NCBI RefSeq assembly: GCF_000814025.1
Contig: NZ_JWLL01000013.1
Span: 1 to 64,000, forward strand
Direction: 5' to 3'
DNA: 64,000 nt
Source: Tateyamaria sp. ANG-S1
GTDB lineage: Bacteria; Pseudomonadota; Alphaproteobacteria; Rhodobacterales; Rhodobacteraceae
Numbering within the stretch: position 1 is the first letter of the stretch; every line of letters starts with the position of its first letter. Made by a program: the position numbers and the translations under genes. Shown here in pieces: positions 35,433 through 42,519 of this stretch. The notes below the pieces were generated by a model. It did not search any database and had not been told where the DNA came from. It saw only the letters and a list, made by a program, of their open reading frames with translations.

Positions 35433-38400
35433 ATGAAATGGAAAAAACTGTCCAAGCAGCAGCGTGCGTTCCTGATCAACTATATCCGACCTGACCCAGG
35501 CATCACCCTCTTTGGCAAAGCCGCACGGGACGTCAACAAGCGCATCATCAACGATTTCGGCGATTACGAGGCTGAGCGGCGCAATCTGAACGCTGCCATC
35601 GACGCGATCCCGACAGACCATACAGAGGTGCGGCAGGGTCCCATCGACAATCTGCGTACCGCAGAACTGATGGCGCAGGACGGTGATTTTACGGGTGCCA
35701 GCGGTGTCCTGCGCGCAGCGACACAAAACGCTGCCGCCGCGCTCGCCCACATTCAAAACGAGGCGCAACGGCTTCTGGGATACGTGGCTACCTTTCCCCT
35801 GCCCCAAGGCGTAACACTGGCGCAAAGTGATCTGGACAAGATGGCAGCGGCGCGACTGCAGGTGCAGAACCTTCTGGCTGCAGCGACACCAACCAAAGCT
35901 GATCTTGAAGCGGCGCAAGACGCTTACCAGACCTACATGGATATCGGCTTGGAAGCATTGCAGACCATGGGCGATGTCGCGGCCGCCGACACGCTGGTGC
36001 AAAACGCATGGAACGCACACGGAACGTACGTGCAGGCCATGGGCAATGCCGATTACGGCGACCTGGCTGGCACGACGCAGTACAACGCACTGACCACGCT
36101 GGTCAACGACGCGCAAAACCTCGAGGCAGAGTATCTCGGCCGCCGACCCCAGGACTGGGAAGAGGCGCGCAACGTGGCAGCGGCGCTGAACGCGTTTGGC
36201 GCTGCGCGGGCCGATCACGACGCGCTAAAAAATGCTGCCATCGCCGAACTGGCAACTGCGCAACGCGTTGTCTACGATGCCTTTGCCCCTGCCATCCGCA
36301 CCGGCGCGAATGTCGATCTGACGCGTTACCCAAACGGTCCAGATCTTGCAGGTATGACAACACTCCGGGATGATCTGCAAAACGACATCGCTCATATCGA
36401 AGGCACTTTGGGCGGTACGGATGTTGCCGCACTCACTGCGTTGACGGCCTACATCCCGCAGGCCAGCCGACGCGCCATCGACATGGCGGCCAAGATCAAG
36501 GAAGCCGAGCTGCAACTTTTGCGCGAGCAAATGACAGCCGAGCACGGACGCCCTGCGCATATCGAAGCCATTCTCACCCTAAAAGAAACCAACCCCGATG
36601 CGGGTCAGGCCGTGCTCGACGGGATTGCCGCCAACACCGCCAAGTTAAATGGTGAGATGGCCAATTCGCAGTTCATCAACGACCGTTGGGTCGAGCTGAA
36701 AGCGTTGGAAAACACCCTGGCAGGGCATAACCGCGATGCGGATGCGATTTTCAACCGCGCCGAAAATCGCCGCATCAACGACATCGAACCACGCAACGCG
36801 GAACTCGCGGATCTCTACAAAAAGTGGTTTCCCTCCAAGACCGAGAAAGAGCGGATGCGCCAACTCGAAGGGGAATTGGCCCAGTTGATGCAACAGCAGC
36901 GCGTCGACGCAGGTCAACTGAATGCAAAGAACGGCCAGATAAACGCGACGCAGACCCAAATTGCGGCCAAAGCCGAAATCATCAAGGCCGGCGAAGATCA
37001 ACGCGCGCTGTTTGATGCAATTACCTTTGGGCCGTTGTCACCAAACGCCACACACCCTCTGCCCCCGGTCAAAGTCAAAGAGATGATCGAACTGTTCGGC
37101 AAGGCCCCGGACATCGCCACGCGCACTTGCAAACTGGTCGCCAATGCCGAAAACGTGGACGCGCTGGTTGATACAGCGCTGTTTCTCGGCGATCAGGTGC
37201 AAGATGACTTTGCCTACCAAGCCCCTGGCACTCAGCCGCCACCAGCGCAGCTGACGCCGCAGGAATCCAAAGCCTACGCACAATCCTTGCTGGAACGAAC
37301 GGCCTATTTGGGCCAGCAATTCGCCAATGACGCCCAAGCAGCCATCACCGCTGGCGTGCACATGACCAAAAACCCTGTCATAGACCCAGACGGCGACGAA
37401 AAGGCCAATATCGCCGCCCGCGCTGCGCAGGCGGCCGACGCAATGATGCAGCCCGGCCCAGGTGGCACCGTCACCTTAGACGTAACCAGCCCTGCCTTTA
37501 CCAATATGCTGGCGATGCAAAAATTCTCTGTCAGCGGCACGGTGGCGCCTTCCACCATGCAGACCAAGGAGATCGAAAAGCTTCAGGCGGTCCTGTCGGA
37601 CCCAGCCGTCGATCCTGTGACCGGCATGACGAACAAACAGCGCGCCGAGGCCGTGCTGAACAATGTCGCCGTACCTGCCGACGCCAATGCGCGCGATCTG
37701 CTGACGCAATCGCTTGGCATCCCGGCAGCCGATTTTGATGACCCGACCAAGGTTGCAGAGATTGAGCAGAAGATGCGTACCGCAATCCTCAAGTCCATGG
37801 TCACGCCCGTCGCACAGGCGAATGTCGGATCCTGCTTTGCGACCTCAGGACTTCTGAACCTGAAGGAACAGGACCCGATGCGGGTCATGGAGATGTATGG
37901 CGAATTGGCTAACTCGGGCACATTTACGCCCAGAGCCGGCGCGGTGGTCCCCGCGATCACTAACTTGCCGCCGGGCGACGATCCGCTGAGCCGCAGCCTA
38001 GAATACAGCATTGCGACGGCCAGCGCCCGCCTCGCTCAAAGCAAGGAAAAACAGGCCGCCTTTGCCACGCTCATCTTGCCAATTCCTGCCAAAGGTCCGA
38101 CGCAACCGGCACGACCGGCCCCGTTTGACACAGTGACAGCCGCCCTTACCACCCGGGGAACAGACAGCGCAACGCTGCAAGGGTATCTGCTCAGCGCATT
38201 CTGTCTAAACGCCACGTTTGAATATGATCCCACCGAAGACGCGGACCTCGCCACTGACGGCTCTTCCGATCAGGGCATCATGTTCATGTACGATAAGACG
38301 ACGGGTCAAAAAATTGATACCGAAGCCAAGTTTATCAGCTTTCTCGAAGATCAGATCGACGCCGTATTGGCAACGGGCGATCCCAACCTCGATCCGGCGG

Positions 38401-39350
38401 ATGCGGCGATCATCAAAGCGGCTTGCAGTGACCCCGCATTCCTTGCCGGTATGAACGCGCGCCACGAGCTTAAAGCACCTTGGAAAAGGACGGGCGGCGG
38501 CTATGGTGAACAGACGGCAGCCGTTCTGCACGGTACAGCCGCAACGGTAACTGGGACCACGACGCCCATGGCCCCTGCCCCGGTGGTCTTACCAGGCACG
38601 CCAGCCCCCTCCGCGACAGTGCGATCCACTGCAGTGCTCAAAGGCATCGCAGATCACACCGCGGGCGGCGCAATGACAATGATCGGCGTAAGGGGCAACC
38701 ATTCGTTCAACGCGGTACCGCATACCCCTGAAATGCAAGCGCTCATGGTAGATCCGCCCGGCGTTGACGCCAATGTCGGCACCATTCTTGTAGGGCCGGG
38801 CAATACCATAGCGGACAACCCGATTGCGCCTCTCGAAAAGACTGTGCACCTGTTCGAGATGGAGATGCAGCGGATCATCGCGTCAATGCCCACGCCAGAA
38901 ATCGCGGACATGGTGCGGATAAACATGTTGAACCGCCCACCCAACCCAATGACACCAGCGGAGTTGCACACCCACATCGAAACGCAGATGGTCGCCGCAC
39001 ATGATGCGATTGCACAGCTGAAAGCAGACGAATGGCGGCAGAAACAAATCGACAAAGGCAACCCCGCTCCGAACAATGCGAGGATGCAACAGGTGAAGGC
39101 GTTCTATGAGAACGTAAGCAAAAACGAACAAGAGGCCCAAATGGCCGGGGCAATGGTTGAAGAACTGGGTGCACCCAAGGTGGTCATTGCAGACAGCAAC
39201 TGGGGCGACGCCAACGACCACCAGAACTTTGTCATCGCATCAAACCCGCTCACCGGAGAATTGCAGATGTTTTCGCAGTCGGTCGTGACGGGCAAGATGA
39301 AACGGATGGGTGACGATTGGCTCAACGCCGACTGGGCGAAAGAGGAATAA
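35433..39350 (+). CDS. Large putative T6SS effector with papain-like cysteine protease signature
   Basis: 1305 aa, no signal peptide or membrane helix. Residues ~1-600 are mostly long Ala/Asp/Gln-rich helices. The second half contains Q-A-N-V-G-S-C-F-A-T with Cys801, resembling the papain Q-x-x-G-S-C-W-A active site. Later come G-N-H-S-F-N-A-V (His1090) and D-S-N-W-G-D (Asn1256-Trp1257), matching the His and N-S-W-G motifs of clan CA in the right order; D1254/H1263 are alternatives. This points to a cysteine peptidase or related acyl/amide-cleaving enzyme with large insertions. Position beside the T6SS and followed 4 bp later by a small gene suggests an effector-immunity pair; that is inference. 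Confidence 0.75.
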   Translation: MKWKKLSKQQRAFLINYIRPDPGITLFGKAARDVNKRIINDFGDYEAERRNLNAAIDAIPTDHTEVRQGPIDNLRTAELMAQDGDFTGASGVLRAATQNAAAALAHIQNEAQRLLGYVATFPLPQGVTLAQSDLDKMAAARLQVQNLLAAATPTKADLEAAQDAYQTYMDIGLEALQTMGDVAAADTLVQNAWNAHGTYVQAMGNADYGDLAGTTQYNALTTLVNDAQNLEAEYLGRRPQDWEEARNVAAALNAFGAARADHDALKNAAIAELATAQRVVYDAFAPAIRTGANVDLTRYPNGPDLAGMTTLRDDLQNDIAHIEGTLGGTDVAALTALTAYIPQASRRAIDMAAKIKEAELQLLREQMTAEHGRPAHIEAILTLKETNPDAGQAVLDGIAANTAKLNGEMANSQFINDRWVELKALENTLAGHNRDADAIFNRAENRRINDIEPRNAELADLYKKWFPSKTEKERMRQLEGELAQLMQQQRVDAGQLNAKNGQINATQTQIAAKAEIIKAGEDQRALFDAITFGPLSPNATHPLPPVKVKEMIELFGKAPDIATRTCKLVANAENVDALVDTALFLGDQVQDDFAYQAPGTQPPPAQLTPQESKAYAQSLLERTAYLGQQFANDAQAAITAGVHMTKNPVIDPDGDEKANIAARAAQAADAMMQPGPGGTVTLDVTSPAFTNMLAMQKFSVSGTVAPSTMQTKEIEKLQAVLSDPAVDPVTGMTNKQRAEAVLNNVAVPADANARDLLTQSLGIPAADFDDPTKVAEIEQKMRTAILKSMVTPVAQANVGSCFATSGLLNLKEQDPMRVMEMYGELANSGTFTPRAGAVVPAITNLPPGDDPLSRSLEYSIATASARLAQSKEKQAAFATLILPIPAKGPTQPARPAPFDTVTAALTTRGTDSATLQGYLLSAFCLNATFEYDPTEDADLATDGSSDQGIMFMYDKTTGQKIDTEAKFISFLEDQIDAVLATGDPNLDPADAAIIKAACSDPAFLAGMNARHELKAPWKRTGGGYGEQTAAVLHGTAATVTGTTTPMAPAPVVLPGTPAPSATVRSTAVLKGIADHTAGGAMTMIGVRGNHSFNAVPHTPEMQALMVDPPGVDANVGTILVGPGNTIADNPIAPLEKTVHLFEMEMQRIIASMPTPEIADMVRINMLNRPPNPMTPAELHTHIETQMVAAHDAIAQLKADEWRQKQIDKGNPAPNNARMQQVKAFYENVSKNEQEAQMAGAMVEELGAPKVVIADSNWGDANDHQNFVIASNPLTGELQMFSQSVVTGKMKRMGDDWLNADWAKEE

Positions 39351-39354
39351 GACT

Positions 39355-39795
39355 ATGGACCTGCCTCCGATCGTTATGACCATGGACACATCCGGCGCGA
39401 TGGTGGTTCGCGTGGATTTCGAAGCTGACTATGACAATGCGCTCGCATTGCTGGGCGCTGTCCCTGCCTTGCAGGAACATCCCGCCAAAACCGCCGAAGC
39501 GGTCAACCACCTGACCTACGGGTTCGACTACACCGTGATTACCGATCCAGATGCGTTCCGCTCCGAATACACCGCCAAGTACGAGGCCGAAGGCGACGCG
39601 CCATTTGTCGCTGGGCGCCCGCAGCTCCACGATTTCGGCCGCCAAGACCTCGCGTCGCTGGATATCCCCACCTTGACCAGCGACGCTCTCGTGTTCTTTG
39701 CCAAGGACCAGGCTCTGGGTATTGCCTACCGCGCCGAAATGCCTCTCGACACCGGGGTGGCGACGTACAAGCCGTTGGCCACTGTATCGGAATAA
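39355..39795 (+). CDS. Candidate immunity protein for the 1305-aa effector
   Basis: 146 aa from the ATG at 39355, 4 bp after the upstream stop. It is acidic and soluble, with alternating strands and helices and no recognised domain. Small size, direct linkage to a probable toxin and the same strand fit an immunity protein. An upstream in-frame start at 39310 lies inside the effector gene and is not supported. It converges with the minus-strand immunity cluster. Confidence 0.72.
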   Translation: MDLPPIVMTMDTSGAMVVRVDFEADYDNALALLGAVPALQEHPAKTAEAVNHLTYGFDYTVITDPDAFRSEYTAKYEAEGDAPFVAGRPQLHDFGRQDLASLDIPTLTSDALVFFAKDQALGIAYRAEMPLDTGVATYKPLATVSE

Positions 39796-39878
39796 AGCAT
39801 GGGGCGAAGAGCCCCCGCCTCGGCAGTCGCCTTCGGAACGATATCGACAAACAGGAACGGTGTTGCGCGCGGTCGATG

Positions 39879-40145
39879 CTACGAAAAGGGACCACCCCGC
39901 GGCATCAGGAAATTCCACCTGTCCGGGGTCAGACCCATGTGTTCACCGGTCAACGCAATCGCATCATAGTCCGCCTGCGTCGGCACGATGTCGAACTCAA
40001 AGAGATCGTCACACAGTTTTTCAAACGCAACGCCCCACTCACCAGCCACCGCCATTTCTCGGCAATCCTGAAGTGTCTGATTGCCGAACCGGCCCTCGAA
40101 TTGGTCAATGATTTGAATAACGGATATTTGTTGTGTTTCGTGCAT
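39879..40145 (-). CDS. MafI-family immunity protein (copy 2, orphan)
   Basis: 88 aa from the ATG at 40145. The segment GEWGVAFEKLCDDLFEFDI and the closing G-L-T-P-D-R-W-N-F-L are typical of MafI immunity proteins, which neutralise EndoU-type MafB toxins. It has the same length as the protein at 42252-42518 and shares most of its sequence, including a 34-bp identical DNA run. It sits at the far end of the immunity gene run, without its own toxin, so it is probably a duplicated or captured immunity gene giving protection against variant toxins. Confidence 0.85.
   Translation of the reverse strand: MHETQQISVIQIIDQFEGRFGNQTLQDCREMAVAGEWGVAFEKLCDDLFEFDIVPTQADYDAIALTGEHMGLTPDRWNFLMPRGGPFS
39982..40015. 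repeat. 34-bp identical repeat, unit 1 (in MafI copy 2)
   Basis: These 34 bases are identical to 42355-42388 and lie at the homologous place in the two mafI genes; similarity continues with scattered mismatches on both sides. It indicates recent duplication or gene conversion and could support recombination that deletes the genes in between. Confidence 0.85.
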
Positions 40146-40214
40146 GCCCGTTCTCTGAATAAGATGTAGTGCCGTCTGCACCTCTATTGCTCAAAACCTG
40201 CAGGTGCGATCCCA

Positions 40215-40745
40215 TCAAAAACGGAACGACACCTTTTTTGCACCTGCCGTCAGTTTGCTGCTGTCGACTGGCTTTGAGACACGAACCGCACGCAGGAACT
40301 CTTCAAACGACTTGGCAACGAGCGTCAGCGCCTCGGGGCTGCCTTCGCCTTGCAGGCATTCATGGTGCCAAAATTTGACCTGCTTGTCCGCTGGATCCCA
40401 CACGAACAGGTTCCCCAGACCATCATCAGCAAAGGGCAACGGTTTGCCAAAAAACCGATCGCGATAGTCATCACTTTTCTTTGCGATGCCCAGCTTTCCC
40501 GAGGCCATGCCAAAAATTTGCAGGATCGCCAGTTTACCCTCAGCACTAAAGGATGGCGGCGGTGTGATGGCCTTGACCTCGACGCCATCCACAAATCGCA
40601 ACGCGCGGTGGTCGTTCTTGAACAGGTCAAAAAGGCCATCCGGACCTGCAAATCCAAGCAGGTTTTCCAATTGATCGCGGCGATACACTGCCTCTTCGTC
40701 ACCGATATCGAAGTGTTTGGTTTTGACATCCGATTTAAATGTCAT
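40215..40745 (-). CDS. SMI1/KNR4 (SUKH) family immunity protein
   Basis: 176 aa. The SUKH pattern is visible: an N-terminal L-G-F-A-G helix with L-F-x-x-N/H, the I-F-G-M-A-S-G region and a C-terminal FADDGLGNLFVWDPADKQVKFWHHE block with the conserved G-x-x-x-x-x-D. SUKH proteins are common antitoxins against diverse polymorphic nuclease and deaminase toxins. No partner toxin lies next to it, so it is an orphan in the immunity run downstream of the EndoU toxin. Confidence 0.88.
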   Translation of the reverse strand: MTFKSDVKTKHFDIGDEEAVYRRDQLENLLGFAGPDGLFDLFKNDHRALRFVDGVEVKAITPPPSFSAEGKLAILQIFGMASGKLGIAKKSDDYRDRFFGKPLPFADDGLGNLFVWDPADKQVKFWHHECLQGEGSPEALTLVAKSFEEFLRAVRVSKPVDSSKLTAGAKKVSFRF

Positions 40746-40860
40746 GGACCATAAACCCTTATGTCCGAAGCGGAACCAGCCTAGTGGACACTACCTTGGC
40801 AGCTGCGTTGTCGCTCAAAAACAGACTGTGCGGCAATCCAAATCCAGGACAAAACCAGCA

Positions 40861-41103
40861 TTATTTCTGCGACATCTTCTGAACCAAATGTTCCACTGCA
40901 TCTTCAAAGCTATCATGTCGCAGCGGCGAATTCTTCGCATCAACCGCAGCCCAGTATGTATACCAGTGTTTCCCCATCATCTCGATGCCCGGTATCTCTG
41001 GCTTGGTGTAGTCCGAAGGACGCAAGCCGCGATAAACGTAATCACGGCCTGATTTCAGCCCGCGACGTTGGAAATACGTCTTTACTTGCTTTTCGGTGTA
41101 CAT
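40861..41103 (-). CDS. Small candidate immunity protein, W-Y-T-Y family (copy A)
   Basis: 80 aa from the ATG at 41103; a GTG at 41130 would overlap the upstream gene. It contains I-P-G-I-E-M-M-G-K-H-W-Y-T-Y followed by an acidic helix E-D-A-V-E-H-L-V. The neighbouring 41114-41377 product has the same layout (D-G-I-E-E-I-D-G-I-W-Y-T-Y then E-E-A-V-E-Y-I), so the two are diverged paralogues. The family is not recognised. Location within the immunity run suggests an immunity role. Confidence 0.65.
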   Translation of the reverse strand: MYTEKQVKTYFQRRGLKSGRDYVYRGLRPSDYTKPEIPGIEMMGKHWYTYWAAVDAKNSPLRHDSFEDAVEHLVQKMSQK

Positions 41104-41113
41104 GCTCTGTTGG

Positions 41114-41377
41114 TCACTCTCGCCAAACACCGAATTGCTTGGCGATGACCTGTGCGCGCCGCGCTATGTACTCAACCGCTTCTTCCTCACTGGGCCACGC
41201 CTTGTAGCCCCGCTTGCTACCCCTCTCGCTAAAGTACGTGTACCAAATGCCATCAATTTCCTCGATGCCGTCAATTTCACCACCCCCAAGGCCACCGTGG
41301 GAATACACAACGCCATCTTCTGCACCGTGTGCAGCCAGATGCTTTTTCATCTCATCCAATGTCACGCGGTTATTCAC
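41114..41377 (-). CDS. Small candidate immunity protein, W-Y-T-Y family (copy B)
   Basis: 87 aa, GTG start at 41377 with a weak GAGCG upstream. It has a helix at the N-terminus, the motif I-D-G-I-W-Y-T-Y and a C-terminal helix E-E-A-V-E-Y-I-A-R-R. It is a tandem diverged paralogue of the 40861-41103 gene, separated by 10 bp. The function is unknown; context suggests immunity to a toxin not encoded here. Confidence 0.65.
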   Translation of the reverse strand: MNNRVTLDEMKKHLAAHGAEDGVVYSHGGLGGGEIDGIEEIDGIWYTYFSERGSKRGYKAWPSEEEAVEYIARRAQVIAKQFGVWRE

Positions 41378-41423
41378 TTACGCTCAAACTCCACCCACGA
41401 CAGCCGCACTTGCGGTCAGGAAC

Positions 41424-41774
41424 CTAGTCGCCAAGTTGCCTGTTAAGGCTCTCGACACTGGCATCGCCAAAGGCCTGACGAGCGAGGTCATCGAATGTCA
41501 TAACCCGACGTTGGCCAATTTGCGCGAGCATGGCGAGATGCTCGGGCGCAGAGAAGATCTGTAAGTTCTCCGCTTCAAACTGACCGCCAAGAGGGGCAGC
41601 AGGCACAAGGCCAAGCATCTGGTCCGCACCAAGCAGGCCAAGGCGGGCAGTAGCCTCTGAAAAAACGCTGCCATAGATGTTGTCCCTATCCAGCTTTATT
41701 TGGTGAAAGCACCTCTCCGCCCAACGCTGTACATCACCTGCCGCGATATCTTTGGCTTGATTGCTTCGGTTCAT
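41424..41774 (-). CDS. DUF1851 half of a Tdi1-like immunity protein, separated by a stop codon
   Basis: 116 aa. The segment DNIYGSVFSEATARLGLLGADQMLGLVPAAPLGG and the following E-N-L-Q-I-F-S-A-P-E-H-L-A-M-L-A-Q match the DUF1851 half of Tdi1-type T6SS immunity proteins. It is in the same frame as the GAD-like gene immediately upstream: that gene's TAA is followed by four sense codons and then this ATG, with no ribosome site of its own. It is probably the 3' part of one ancestral gene interrupted by a nonsense codon, expressed by reinitiation or not at all. Confidence 0.75.
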   Translation of the reverse strand: MNRSNQAKDIAAGDVQRWAERCFHQIKLDRDNIYGSVFSEATARLGLLGADQMLGLVPAAPLGGQFEAENLQIFSAPEHLAMLAQIGQRRVMTFDDLARQAFGDASVESLNRQLGD

Positions 41775-41786
41775 TTCGATTGCATC

Positions 41787-42119
41787 TTAAAGTGGCCGCA
41801 AAACGAAATTCCATCCCGTTTTTAGCCCCCAAACAATGAGGTACCCAAAAGCATCTTTTTGGACCACATAGTACCGATCAGTGCCTTCCAGCTTGGTCCC
41901 TTTCAGCCAATCCTCAAGCGCTGGCGCATAGGTTTCCGGGTTCACCAGCTGCATATAGCCGTCCTGAAACACAGAGAATCCAAAGCGTTTCCAGTAGTCT
42001 AGCATCACCTCTGGCACAGAATCAGAAAGGCGCTGCAAAACATCATCTGGCGCAGGAACAAAAACCGACGGTGTTCCATATCTCTTTGAAAAGTGTTCCA
42101 AACCTTTGGCGACTGTCAT
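41787..42119 (-). CDS. GAD-like half of a Tdi1-like T6SS immunity protein
   Basis: 110 aa. Y-W-K-R-F-G-F-S-V-F-Q-D-G-Y-M-Q-L-V-N-P and the A-L-E-D-W-L segment are typical of the GAD-like domain that forms the N-terminal half of Tdi1 (immunity to the Tde1 DNase) and relatives. A good ribosome site (GGGGAG) precedes the ATG at 42119. The frame ends in TAA at 41789-41787, exactly where the inter-domain linker to DUF1851 would be, and the next gene continues in the same frame. No Tde-like DNase is visible in the window, so it is an orphan immunity gene. Confidence 0.78.
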   Translation of the reverse strand: MTVAKGLEHFSKRYGTPSVFVPAPDDVLQRLSDSVPEVMLDYWKRFGFSVFQDGYMQLVNPETYAPALEDWLKGTKLEGTDRYYVVQKDAFGYLIVWGLKTGWNFVLRPL

Positions 42120-42251
42120 CTGGCTCCCCTACAAGGCTCAAGTCTCGTATTCATCCTGGCATTGCGCCCAACGTTTGGATCGTTTGCAACCTCACCGGTC
42201 GCTCCCGCGAGCGCCAGCTACGTTCGGATGTACCAGTCAAATACTACGTAA

Positions 42252-42518
42252 CTAGGATAGACGACCGGGCGGCGGAGCAAGAAAAATCCACGTCTCAGGA
42301 CTCATACCCATACGTTTGCCAATCAGAGCAATCACATCATACTCTGCCTGAGTTGGCACGATGTCGAACTCAAAGAGATCGTCACACAACTTTTCAAATG
42401 CAATACCCCATTCACCATCCTCTGCCATATCTCGACAGTCGTGCACGGTTTCATCATCAAGACGGCCCTTAAACTGAGCGATTATCTGTAGAACGGATAT
42501 TTGATGTGGATTTTGCAT
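42252..42518 (-). CDS. MafI-family immunity protein, cognate of the EndoU toxin
   Basis: 88 aa, ATG at 42518 one base after the EndoU toxin stop, so it is co-translated with the toxin. Family signature: GEWGIAFEKLCDDLFEFDIV and the terminal M-S-P-E-T-W-I-F-L. MafI proteins are known partners of MafB toxins with EndoU-type C-termini, so this is the cognate immunity. It is closely related to the orphan copy at 39879-40145. Confidence 0.9.
   Translation of the reverse strand: MQNPHQISVLQIIAQFKGRLDDETVHDCRDMAEDGEWGIAFEKLCDDLFEFDIVPTQAEYDVIALIGKRMGMSPETWIFLAPPPGRLS
42355..42388. repeat. 34-bp identical repeat, unit 2 (in MafI copy 1)
   Basis: Identical to 39982-40015 in the orphan mafI gene, about 2.4 kb away and in the same orientation. 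Recombination between the units would remove the intervening immunity genes. Confidence 0.85.
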
Positions 42519-42519
42519 G

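Noticed and set aside
39801-39815. Short hairpin after the candidate immunity gene
   Set aside because: Only a 5-bp stem and no T-run; too weak to call a terminator.
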